From the NCBI GenBank assembly GCA_963728545.1, contig CAVSKO010000005.1:1-64000 (forward strand): DNA of 64,000 nucleotides, in the 5' to 3' direction. The DNA is from DASUNP01 sp963728545 (GTDB lineage: Bacteria; Acidobacteriota; Blastocatellia; UBA7656). Made by a program: the position numbers and the translations under genes. Shown one piece after another: positions 44,002-54,030 of the stretch. Within the stretch, counting starts at the first letter, position 1. Every line of letters starts with the position of its first letter. Under the pieces are notes generated by a model that saw only the letters and a program-made list of their open reading frames with translations, was not told where the DNA came from and did not search any database.

Positions 44002-47000
44002 TTATATCGCCCCTGAACCCTGCCGCTGTGGAGCTCCTATGACCGCGGGCGCAGCCGCGGGGGTAGTGCGCTTCTCAGCCCCGTCAGGCTTTGCGCGGAG
44101 GCGCTTGATCTTCTCATCATATTTTCTGTACAGATCAAGGTTGGCCGCGATTTCGCAACAGTCTCGAACTTTTTCAAGGTCGCCTGCCTTTCGCCCTGTT
44201 GTGTCAGCCTGCCTCTCATAAGCGCAAGCAAGGTAATAGTAGGAATCCACGGCGGCGATGTATTGGATGGATTTCAGTAACTCCTTAATTGCCCCCGCGA
44301 TGTTGTCTTCCTTAAGCCTAACCTCACCCAGACACTTATGATATCTGCCGAAGAGTTGGGGATTCTCATTCTCGGCCAACTGCTGAATATGTTTCTTGGC
44401 CTGTTCGATCTTGCATTTAACATCGTTTAACTCGACTCCCCTCGCCAAGTAAAGCTCAAGGAGGCCGAGGTGGGCATCGGCCAGTTCTTTCTTTAAGTCA
44501 CCGTCAACAAGAAAGTCTCTGGGGTCAATCTCGCTGATGGCCTTCTTATAATTCTGCTCTGCTTCATCGAAGGCGTAAGCCTCGCGGTAGGCGTCGGCCA
44601 GGGCCACAAGCGACCGCACGCGCAGGGAGCCTTCCGCGAAGTCTCGGGCGATCTTCAGGTGACGGATACTGAACTCCGATTCTTGGAGCCTGCCGTGAAA
44701 TGCTCCCAGCCAGTAATGAATTATCGCCAGTGCTAAGTCCTGCTCAACGATTGTCGGGGATTCACTTTCGAGAAGATCCGTCGCGGGTTCACTTTCGAGC
44801 AAATGAAGCGCGTCGCAGAGTAGTCTGATCGCTACCTTGAACGCAATTCTTTGTCTCTCTTGAGTGCGCATCTCCAGCCCCTTTTCGTAAAATGCGCGAG
44901 CTGTACGTTTTAGAGTTTCGGCGTCGGGTTTTAGAATGGCGCTAACCTCGAACTGCTGTTCGGCGAGCTTGTAATCGCTAAGCAGGTAGTAGGCCTGCCC
45001 CAGCGTCATCCGCTCCTTTGGACCTTCCGGATTCAGCGCAACCGCGCGCTGGGCATGGTCTAAAGCGATTCTCAATACAGGTGTGTCCGCGCAGGCTATA
45101 GGCTCTGACGCAGATTGAATGAGAGCATCCGCCAACATCCTGTGCAACAGTCGTTCAAGCCGGGGGTGTGATGGGTGTTGCGCCTTCAGGCTTGCTATTG
45201 CGGACCCGACGACGTGCGCGAGTCTGTTGGGTTGGGCCAGGCCGTACTTAAAGGTCTTGATTTCTGTCTCTGCTTTATTGAACGGAGTATACTCGCCCGC
45301 CCACTTGCATTCGCCGTGGTTGTCTTTACTGCCATTTTCGATTGCAAAGAACGCCTTGAACTCCTTGAGCTCCCTGCCGCCTTTCTCAAGCACCCGCTTA
45401 GCCGCCCCTGCGTACTCTTGCCCCGTTTTCTCATCTTCTGAGCGGCTGGCGAGAATGAGGTCAACCAGGCGGCTGCGCACAGTCTGAGTCGCGCCTTCGC
45501 AATGACCTTTTTTTAACCGTGAATGCGCCATCCAGGAGTATGCCCACCTTTCCGCCTCTTCCTTTGGTGTTAATGCATCTTCGATGACCCGGTCAAACTC
45601 GTCGGCGGCTCGGTCCCAATCCTTGTTGTGGAAGAAAATCTTTCCCAATACGAAATGAAGATCGGGGGCATCGTGGAAAATGGAAAGAGCCTGACGGCAG
45701 ACGCCCTCAGCTTTGGAAAAATGTCGTGTCTCCCTGAGGGATTTTGCAAGGTCCTTAGCGCAGGTTAAGACCAGCCACTTTTGGGAATTGTCCATACCTT
45801 CTTGCGCAGCCCTGCCGCAGTTGGACCGCCACGCGAGCGCCATTGCAACGCGCCGGTGGGACAAAATCTTCTTTTCTCTCTTCGGCTCTTCATCCTCGGA
45901 TGACTCAGCAGTCTTTAGCGATTCCGCAGATTTCCGCTCGGCGAATGCCAGGAGAAGCCACGCACGCGCCAGCGAAGGCTGCATCTCAATCACCTGATTG
46001 CAAAGCTGCAAGCAGGCATCGAACTGTCCTTGCCAGCGGTAGATTTCTGCCAGGGCCAGACAGGCGTTAGCATTTGCGGGGTTGGTCTTGACTGCTTTCC
46101 GAAGAGCGGCCTCAGCCGATTCGGCTCATTAAGAAAGTTGTAGACAATACCGAGGTTGTAGTGACACTGAGCAAAGCTGCTGTCGTCGCGTAGGGCCTCC
46201 ATGAAATGGCGCTCGGCCTCCCGAAGCTTGACTCGCCTGTTCGTCTCCGTGCGCTGAATCTGTCTGTAAGATCGAAGCCCTTCGCTAAAGTGCCGCACCG
46301 CCTCCCATCTCGGCGAACCGACCCGCACCAGGTCTGTGAAAATCCGATAAGCCATCAGTCTTATCATTTTCCCAACGTCGTCAAGGACTTCGTCTTGACC
46401 GGCGATCTCTTTCAAGTCTTTTGACTCTACTCTCCAGTTCCAGGACATTCCGCCGCCGCTCAACTCGGCAATCAGGATCAGGTAGTCCGCCCGGTGCTTA
46501 TCGCTGTCCGACCGTAGCTCGGCGGGGTCCTTCGTTTTACCGTTTGAGTCCGCTTCATCACCCCGCTCCCCGCCGGACCTTCCGGCGGCATCAGCCGGAT
46601 ACTCGTAGAGACCCGAAGGATTATGAGCAGGCGGGAATCTTTCGCCTTCAGTCGGCGTGCCCTGACTCGCCCTATGCAGGCTTCCGCTGAGCCGAGGCCC
46701 TTGAACTAAGTGGGCCGAGGTCGTCAGCAACCAACTTATGGGCATTGAAAACGGCCCGAGGCTGACCTTGGTATCGGCATCAACCGCCCCCTTGAGCGCC
46801 TCGCCGATGTCCTCAACGCCGACCGAAAGCCCTCGGGTGCCCTCGGGTGTTGCCGAAAGTCCTCCGGTGCCCTCGCACGTTGGGGACGCCTCGTCAATAA
46901 CTTTGTACAGCTTTGTCAAGCTTGCCAGCTCGCTGCGGAGCCGGGAGGCCAAGCCCTCGATATTTCCCTGCTGACTCTGCGCGGAAGATTGCTGGCCAGG

Positions 47001-47627
47001 CTTTGAGTCGTCGATGGTGTAATCGTCAAATGGAAGGATGACAATCCGTTTTCGCGCTTTATATGCACCGCGTATCATGACCAGCAGCAAGATAGCGCCG
47101 ATAGTCGTGGCTAAAGACATCGGCTTCAGCAGATCGAGGAGCGGTTCCAGTCCGACAATCGTGTCAATCTGAGGCTGCGCGCTGTCGCTTATTCTGAAAT
47201 AAAACCAGTCCAGCAGAGCGACGCGATCCTGCGGGCTATTCTTCATCCTGAAATAAGACCAGTTCAGCAGCGGGGGCACGGCCCACCGCAGCAATGTGGC
47301 GATAGCGAGCAGAGTGATGCCGCCTCCCAACGATGACCACAGCCAACGCCAGATCCTCTGAGCCAACAGGGATATTCGGTAGGCCAGGTAGCGGAAGGTG
47401 ATACTGTGCCAGGCCGATATGGATAACATGTGGACAAGTCCCAAGAACCAGGCTACTGCGAACAAAGCCACAACCCACCAGGGCAAGGAGCGCAGCCGGA
47501 CGGCAAGCGCCGGACTCAGCGCGTAAGCCGCAAGACAGACTGCCAATGCCGCGGTAGTGGTCAAGAATGCGACGCCAATCGCATATGACTCTTCATATGC
47601 AAATCTCCTACACCGATTGAGGTTCAT
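44002..47627 (-). CDS. membrane-anchored TPR protein, frameshifted
   Basis: The N-terminal 545 residues (from ATG 47627) contain about four membrane helices, then KRIVILPFDDYTID and a cytoplasmic or periplasmic domain ending in the start of a TPR array (CHYNLGIVYNFLNEP). The array continues in another frame (AESAEAALRKAVKTNPANANACLALAEIYRWQGQ) to 44002. One missing base near 46127 separates them, and the repaired protein is about 1208 residues. TPR arrays bind proteins. The ILPFDD segment resembles domains in TPR proteins linked to signalling, but no catalytic domain is seen. Confidence 0.8.
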
Positions 47628-47663
47628 AGCCCCTCCTTGAATCGCAGGTCGTCAAACCTCTGG

Positions 47664-47714
47664 CTTTCTAAGGGTGTCGCCTTTCTAAGGGTGTCGCCTT
47701 TCTAAGGGTGCCGC
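47664..47714. repeat. 17-bp tandem repeat, three copies
   Basis: CTTTCTAAGGGTGTCGC is repeated head to tail at 47664, 47681 and 47698, the last copy with one change (GTGCCGC). It lies just upstream of the TPR gene, in a 412-bp gap (47628-48039) that also holds an AT-rich stretch near 47860 and the sigma-54-like site at 47991. Confidence 0.9.
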
Positions 47715-47990
47715 GACCGACCTGGCCAATCAACCTTCATGCCTCCACAGGTCGCCGCCCAGCCCTTGCCGATGTGTTCGTATGCCTTGCAAGAGGTCTT
47801 TACTCCTTTCCGGGCAGGCAAGCCGCATTCCGCGAGCTTCAATCAAAAAATCGCTGGAATTAATATTACAAATAGATTAACTCTTTAAGCAGTGGTGGAA
47901 ATGATCCATCTCTGCGGGAATTCCCTCACTTCGTTTCGCGATCCGAGCTGGAAATTGATGAAGCGTCTTACAAAGGCGTTAAGAATCCGT

Positions 47991-48006
47991 GGGCATAAGA
48001 GTTGCC
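47991..48006 (+). promoter_or_regulatory. sigma-54-type promoter upstream of the DUF4956 gene
   Basis: GGGCATAAGAGTTGCC fits nGGCAn-N5-TTGC with GG and GC 10 nt apart. The predicted start is near 48018, so translation from ATG 48052 would leave a leader of about 34 nt. Confidence 0.6.
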
Positions 48007-48039
48007 TGAATAGATCGGGCGCAAGTCTGAGCAGCAGAT

Positions 48040-48960
48040 TTGATTAGCGAAATGAACAACAAATACTATCGCCACGTTCTGATGTCAGGAGCGCTACTGG
48101 CAAGCCTCCTCTTGATCTTTCTCATATATAGCCGGTCGTCCCGGCCTATCCAACAGCCAGCGCCCGACAATCCCTTGACTGCTCAGTACGTCATAGACTC
48201 TGCCACAACGGAAACGGGCGTCGCGCCTGCCAGTCCTGATTCTTCCATATTCTCGCGTATATTCGGAACAGACGAGCAGCCTGCTCAGATAGAAGGCTGG
48301 TCAAAACGGGTAGGTACGCTCGTCTTCAGGCTAACGCTTGCGGCACTGCTCGCAGCAATGCTGGCCTTCCGCTCATATAAGTCTCTATCTGTCCTCCATC
48401 GTAATCCATATGTGGCCGAGACCCAGATACTGCTCGCTGTGGTCGCTGCCGCGCTGATGATGATCGTGGGCGACAATGCCGCGCGCGCGTTCGGGATATT
48501 CGCCGCCGCATCGCTTATTAGATTTCGCACGAACATTCGCGACCCGAAAGAAATCACCGTGCTGTTGATCAATCTCGGTATCGGTCTGGCCGCGGGAGTG
48601 GGCCGATGGGAGCTGGCAATCTTTTTCAGCCTGTTTGTGTTGTTGCTTCTCCGAATTCTGGAACACTACGAACCGGCTCAAGTTTTTCGCTCAATGGAGT
48701 TGAAGGTGAAGACTCACCATGTTGAGGAGACGGATCAAGCTCTCAGAGGTGTGTTTAAGAAGCATAAACTAAACGTCGAGGTCCAAGAGCTTGACAAAGA
48801 AGACGAAAAACATTCGCTAGGGAAAGTTGTTTATCGTGTGGAAGTGCGGCCGGCATTAAGTACAGATCGATTAGGTGAAGAGATGTTCTCATCTGATCCG
48901 GAGAATATGGATAGCATTGAATGGCATCAGAAGAAGACTTCTTCATATATTTACAGGTAG
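48040..48960 (+). CDS. DUF4956-family membrane protein
   Basis: Up to 306 residues from TTG 48040; ATG 48052 is the alternative start. There is one N-terminal helix, a Pro/Ser linker, then four helices with the family core AFGIFAAASLIRFRTNIRDPKE (near residues 150-172). A soluble C-terminal ferredoxin-like domain follows (VEETDQALRGVFKKHKLNVE). DUF4956 proteins resemble the MgtC-like ASLIRxRT fold, but their function is not known. The sigma-54-like promoter places it with the stress genes. Confidence 0.82.
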   Translation: MISEMNNKYYRHVLMSGALLASLLLIFLIYSRSSRPIQQPAPDNPLTAQYVIDSATTETGVAPASPDSSIFSRIFGTDEQPAQIEGWSKRVGTLVFRLTLAALLAAMLAFRSYKSLSVLHRNPYVAETQILLAVVAAALMMIVGDNAARAFGIFAAASLIRFRTNIRDPKEITVLLINLGIGLAAGVGRWELAIFFSLFVLLLLRILEHYEPAQVFRSMELKVKTHHVEETDQALRGVFKKHKLNVEVQELDKEDEKHSLGKVVYRVEVRPALSTDRLGEEMFSSDPENMDSIEWHQKKTSSYIYR

Positions 48961-48963
48961 CAC

Positions 48964-48987
48964 ATCGAACGCACTGACAGGTTCGAT
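48964..48987. terminator. hairpin between convergent genes
   Basis: ATCGAAC-N10-GTTCGAT is a perfect 7-bp-arm inverted repeat. It sits between the convergent DUF4956 and hydrogenase-protease genes. There is no U-tract, so a terminator role is only likely. Confidence 0.4.
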
Positions 48988-49006
48988 TGCGCGCAGCAAA
49001 TCTTCA

Positions 49007-49468
49007 TTAGCGACAGCTCTCCCGCGACAAGTCCTTTAGCAAGCAATCGACCACTCTCTCTGCCGCCTCCTTCACTTCGGGAGATAATCCGACGCCTGCC
49101 GCAAAATTCTTCCCTTCAATGCCGTAAACAATCAGGCGCGGAGGCAATTGATTCAAGACGCGCGCCAGCTCTATTGCTTCAGCCACGCCGAACGCGTGCG
49201 TGGAATAGTGGAACAACTTTGCCGGAAGCGTCTCGCGGTGTGCTTCAATCCGATGAATCGTGCCCGCCTCACCCCCTGAACAGACAGCGTCTATGAGAAT
49301 GACTGTCTGGGCTCCTTTCCAGATATCTATCAATGCAGCGCCTTCGCCGAGGGATTCGCGCACATTGATCTGCTCTGGCGCTCCCTCCCGCGTACGCCGC
49401 GCGACGAAAAGCCCCGCCGCGTCATCCGAGCGATACTCATTGCCACAGCCTACGAGCAGAACTCGCAT
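49007..49468 (-). CDS. hydrogenase maturation protease (HyaD/HycI type)
   Basis: A 153-residue endopeptidase that trims the large-subunit C-terminus after nickel insertion. MRVLLVGCGNEYRSDDAAGLFVA carries the Asp metal ligand of this family, LIDAVCSGGEAG the second Asp, and FHYSTHAFGVAEAI the His. ATG 49468 follows GGGAG and lies 2 bp after the large-subunit stop. No HypA-F genes are present in the window. Confidence 0.92.
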   Translation of the reverse strand: MRVLLVGCGNEYRSDDAAGLFVARRTREGAPEQINVRESLGEGAALIDIWKGAQTVILIDAVCSGGEAGTIHRIEAHRETLPAKLFHYSTHAFGVAEAIELARVLNQLPPRLIVYGIEGKNFAAGVGLSPEVKEAAERVVDCLLKDLSRESCR

Positions 49469-49470
49469 GT

Positions 49471-50734
49471 TCACTCCCGCTCCACGTGCAGTTTCAAAAA
49501 GTGCGTGGCGCATGAGATACACGGGTCATAGTTTCGAATCGCTTGCTCGCATTGCCAGGTGAGTTGTTCCGTCGGCAGGTCAATGCGCTGGGAGACAAAC
49601 TGGCGGAGGTCGCCTTCGATCGTCTTCTGATTCTGCGAAGTCGGCGGCACGATTCTGGCGTCAAGGATGATTCCCTGCTCGTCAACACGATAACGATGAA
49701 AAAGAATCCCGCGCGGCGCTTCTGTGCAAGCATAACCCGTGGAGGCGCGCGGCTGAATCTCAAGCGCGGGGCTCGACGGCCTTTCGTATCGATCAATGAC
49801 CGAGAGCGCCTCGTCAAAAGCGTAAAGCATCTCGACGCTGCGCACGATGATGCTCTGAAAAGGGTTGCGGCAGACTTTCGTCAGCCCGGCTTCACGCGCC
49901 GCTTCTTTGGCGAGCGGGGAAAGTCTGTCGAAGTTCAGGCTGTAACGCGCAAGCGGCCCGACCGAATACGCGTCCCTCTCCTTCAACGCACAATGAAGCG
50001 CGTTGGAATGTTTGACGTGCTCTTCGATAAAGTGTTCGTCAAACTCGCGCGCGGAAATCTTCAGGCCTTTGTTTGAAACGATCTGTCCCTCATTAAAGGG
50101 ATATTTGTCCGGGTGAGAAAGAGCGACGAATTCGTAATCTTGCTCAAAGTCCGGGAAAGGCAGGCGGGCCACCCAGCGCACGTTCTCAAGCGCCTCATCA
50201 CGCGCGCGCTTAAGCTTCTCACCGAGCGCGGCCAGGTCGCGCTTGTCGGGGACTTTGTAGAAGCCGCCGACGCGAACGTTGATCGGATGGATCTCACGGC
50301 CGCCGATAAGCGCGATAATTTCGTTGCCCGCCTTCTTCAACCGCAAGGCGCGGTTGACAGTCTCCGGATGATCCTTCGCCATCTGAATCGCATCCTCGTA
50401 GCCGAGGAAGTCCGGCGCGTGCAGCATGAATATGTGCAGAGCATGGCTTTCGATCCATTCGCCGCAATAGATCAACCGTCGGAGCGCGCGCAGTTGCCCT
50501 TCGACCTTCACCCCGAAAGCGTCTTCCATCGCGTGCACTGCGCTCATCTGGTAAGCGATGGGGCAGATGCCGCAGATGCGAGACGTTATGTCTGCCGCTT
50601 CGCTGAAATGGCGCCCGCGCAGGAAAGCCTCAAAGAAACGCGGCGGCTCGAATATCTTCAGCTTTACGTCTTCAACCTTGTCACCTCGGATTTTGACGTA
50701 AAGCGCGCCTTCGCCTTCGACGCGGGCCAGGTAG

Positions 50735-50748
<14 letters not shown>
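49471..50748 (-). CDS. hydA: NiFe hydrogenase, catalytic (alpha/large) subunit, group 3b
   Basis: About 425 residues from ATG 50748 (MIKVDYLARVEGEG); starts at 50778 and 50841 are alternatives overlapping the small-subunit gene. The Ni-Fe ligands are visible: RICGICPIAYQMSAVHAMED near residue 55 and DPCISCATHFLKL at the C-terminus. With the next three genes it forms a cytoplasmic NADP(H)-linked hydrogenase of the sulfhydrogenase type, able to make or consume H2. The C-terminal extension after the last motif is the protease target. Confidence 0.93.
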
Positions 50749-51547
<799 letters not shown>

Positions 51548-51551
51548 CGTC

Positions 51552-52391
51552 TCATACTCCTCTCAACTCAAAGAAGGGTCGGATCTGGTCATAGCGAAAG
51601 ACCGGGCCGTCTTTGCACACGAAGGTCGGCCCGAACTGGCAATGGCCGCAGAAGCCGACGGCGCATTTCATGTTCCGTTCCATTGAGATGAAGATGTTTT
51701 CCGAGGCCACGCCCCGCTTTTCCAGTTCCAGAATCACGTATCGCATCATTATCTCAGGGCCGCAGATCATTGCCGTGGTATGCAGGGGATCGAATCGCGC
51801 CTTTGAGATCAGCGTCGTCACAACTCCCACGTTGCCGCGCCAGTCGCTCGCCGCCCCGTCAACCGTGTATGCGACTTCGAGGTTTGAACGGCCTTGCCAG
51901 GAATCGAGACTGCGTTGATAGAGCAAATCCTTCGGCGTCCGCGCACCGTAAAGCAGAACAACTCTTCCGTACTGCTCGCGATTAGCGAGCAAGTAATAGA
52001 GGACCGGACGCAGCGGCGCCAATCCCAGCCCGCCCGCCACAATCACCACGTCGTTGCCTCGCGCTTCTTCAACCGGCCAGGGATTGCCGAACGGGCCGCG
52101 CACGCCGAGCACGGCTCCGCGCTTTAATCGCCGCATAGGGCGCGTCACCGTTCCTACGGCGCGGATCGTGTGAAGCAAGTTTTGCTGATCGGCCGGATCG
52201 CCGCTGATCAATATAGGGACTTCGCCCACCCCAAACAGGTAGAGCATATTGAATTGCCCAGGAGCGAAAGCATGTATGCTTTCGCCGCTCACGGGTTCGA
52301 GCGCGAGCGTGAAGGTATCGCGCGTTTCCCGCCATGCCTTTTTCACACGGTAGGGCGCGGGCAGCATCGGGTCGGCGATACCAAGCGACAT
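51552..52391 (-). CDS. hydG: hydrogenase gamma subunit, FAD/NAD(P)-binding
   Basis: About 279 residues from ATG 52391 (GGAGAG upstream). It has a ferredoxin-reductase-like FAD domain (FAPGQFNMLYLFG, GPFGNPWPVEEARG), an NAD(P)-binding domain (VIVAGGLGLAPLRPVLYYL, MICGPEIMMRY) and a C-terminal [2Fe-2S] loop (CAVGFCGHCQFGPTFVC). It exchanges electrons between NADPH and the hydrogenase clusters. Confidence 0.92.
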   Translation of the reverse strand: MSLGIADPMLPAPYRVKKAWRETRDTFTLALEPVSGESIHAFAPGQFNMLYLFGVGEVPILISGDPADQQNLLHTIRAVGTVTRPMRRLKRGAVLGVRGPFGNPWPVEEARGNDVVIVAGGLGLAPLRPVLYYLLANREQYGRVVLLYGARTPKDLLYQRSLDSWQGRSNLEVAYTVDGAASDWRGNVGVVTTLISKARFDPLHTTAMICGPEIMMRYVILELEKRGVASENIFISMERNMKCAVGFCGHCQFGPTFVCKDGPVFRYDQIRPFFELRGV

Positions 52392-52406
52392 AATCACTCT
52401 CCACGA

Positions 52407-52868
52407 TCAGTCAATCGGGCCATGAATATTGATGAGTTGTAACCGCGCAGCCTCCAGCCGCCCGGCCATGACCCGTGTGAATCGCTTGAGCAGCGCATAA
52501 CCCAGGTCATGGTCTTCGTCGCACTTCCGGCGGAGACATTCGCTATCCAGCGCGACAGCGCGCACAAACTCCACAGCTCGTCCATCGAACATCCAGCGGT
52601 GCGGGGGCACGAGCCACGACCAGCCGATAACGTCGCCTTCGCCTGCCGTCTGAAGAATAATCGCGCCTCGCCCTTGAGCGTGGATTTCTATGGCTACCTT
52701 CCCATGCCGTAGGAGGTAGAAATGGTCCGCCCCCTCGCCCTGGCGGAAAAGATACTGACCCGCCTCAAAGCGCACATTCGATGCGCACCCTGCGAGCAGT
52801 TGAAGATGGCGTTCTTCCATGCCTCGAAAAAAGGGATGCTCTGCCAGCAGCCGTTCAAGCGTTTCCAT
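52407..52868 (-). CDS. cyclic-nucleotide-binding-domain protein in the hydrogenase operon
   Basis: A 153-residue protein, essentially one cNMP-binding beta-barrel (FEAGQYLFRQGEGADHFYLL, GRGAIILQTAGEGDVIGWSW) and C-terminal helices. It lacks the winged-helix DNA-binding domain of Crp. ATG 52868 overlaps the end of the beta-subunit gene. Its place between the beta and gamma genes suggests it is a regulatory or structural partner of the hydrogenase. Whether it binds a nucleotide is unknown. Confidence 0.88.
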   Translation of the reverse strand: METLERLLAEHPFFRGMEERHLQLLAGCASNVRFEAGQYLFRQGEGADHFYLLRHGKVAIEIHAQGRGAIILQTAGEGDVIGWSWLVPPHRWMFDGRAVEFVRAVALDSECLRRKCDEDHDLGYALLKRFTRVMAGRLEAARLQLINIHGPID

Positions 52869-54030
52869 TTTCACCTCCGCCCCCATCCGCCCCTGACGAT
52901 TCAGTCTCGCGGATGGCGCGAGCTTCTTCTGTGATGTCAATCGCCACGGGGCACCAGGTGATGCAGCGCCCGCAGCCCACACAACCGGACGAGCCGAACT
53001 GGTCGATCCAGGTCGCCAGCTTGTGAGTCATCCACTGGCGATAACGGTCCTTCGTCGTCGCGCGAAGGCTTCCGCCATGCACGTAAGAAAAATCCATCGT
53101 GAAGCAGGAGTCCCACTTCCGCCATCGCTCCGCCGTGTCACCGCTCAGATCCGTCACGTCCTCGACCGTAGTGCAGAAGCAGGTCGGACAGACCATAGTG
53201 CAGTTGGCGCAGGTCAAACAGCGCGACGCGACGTCGTCCCAGCGCGGGTGTTCATAATTTCGGTAGAGGAGTTCTTTGATCCCGGCTGTATCCAGATGGC
53301 GGCCCATCTGTCCGGCGGTCTCTCGAAGGATGCGTTCCGCAGTCGCCTCTTCTTCGGCCCGTGCTTCTCGGTGCTGTATCTCTCTGAGCACATCGGCGCC
53401 ATGACTTGTGCCGACTTCCACGACGAAATAATGTTGCTCGCCCTCCAGCACTTCGGTCAGAGCAAGATCGAACCCGGACGTCGCTTTCGGCCCCGTCTTC
53501 ATCGAGACGCAGAAGCAAGTGCCGCCCGCCTGACCGCAGTTGACCGCCACGATAAAGCAGCCGTCGCGCCGGGTTTTGTAGGCGGGATCAACGTACCTGC
53601 CGTCCAGAAAAACTCTGTCTTGAGCTCGGATGGCGTGCAGTTCGCACGCGCGGACGCCTATGAAAGCATACTTCGGCGGCTCTGCTTCTTCTCTGACCGC
53701 TTGAAAGCCATCGCCTTCGCGCGTCAACTGCCACAGACGCAGCGCCGGCGGATGCAAGTATGTTTTCCACGAATGCGGACCGACCGCAAATCCAAAGACC
53801 GCTTCGTCCGCACGCTTCTTCAGGCGGTACGTGCCTCCGTCCTGCTCGTCAGTCCAGCCCGTGGGTAGATCGGAGCTAGCAGTTAATTCATCATAGACGA
53901 TTGCTCCGTCACGAACGGTAGGGCCGAGGATCCGGTAGCCCTTCCCGGCCAGCACGTCGAACATTCGCTGAAGTTGCTCGCGTTCCAGCCTGTATTGCGC
54001 CGGCTTCACGTTTTTACTTTCTTCTTCCAT
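52855..54030 (-). CDS. hydB: hydrogenase beta subunit, 4Fe-4S dicluster protein
   Basis: A 391-residue iron-sulfur subunit like those of sulfhydrogenase and anaerobic sulfite reductase A. Two clusters of cysteines near the C-terminus bind [4Fe-4S]: CLTCANCTMVCPTCFC and CVGCGRCITWCPVAID. RACELHAIRAQDRVFLD is typical of the family. ATG 54030 overlaps the MgtA stop in a TGATG, implying translational coupling. It is the electron-transfer hub of the complex. Confidence 0.9.
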   Translation of the reverse strand: MEEESKNVKPAQYRLEREQLQRMFDVLAGKGYRILGPTVRDGAIVYDELTASSDLPTGWTDEQDGGTYRLKKRADEAVFGFAVGPHSWKTYLHPPALRLWQLTREGDGFQAVREEAEPPKYAFIGVRACELHAIRAQDRVFLDGRYVDPAYKTRRDGCFIVAVNCGQAGGTCFCVSMKTGPKATSGFDLALTEVLEGEQHYFVVEVGTSHGADVLREIQHREARAEEEATAERILRETAGQMGRHLDTAGIKELLYRNYEHPRWDDVASRCLTCANCTMVCPTCFCTTVEDVTDLSGDTAERWRKWDSCFTMDFSYVHGGSLRATTKDRYRQWMTHKLATWIDQFGSSGCVGCGRCITWCPVAIDITEEARAIRETESSGADGGGGENGNA

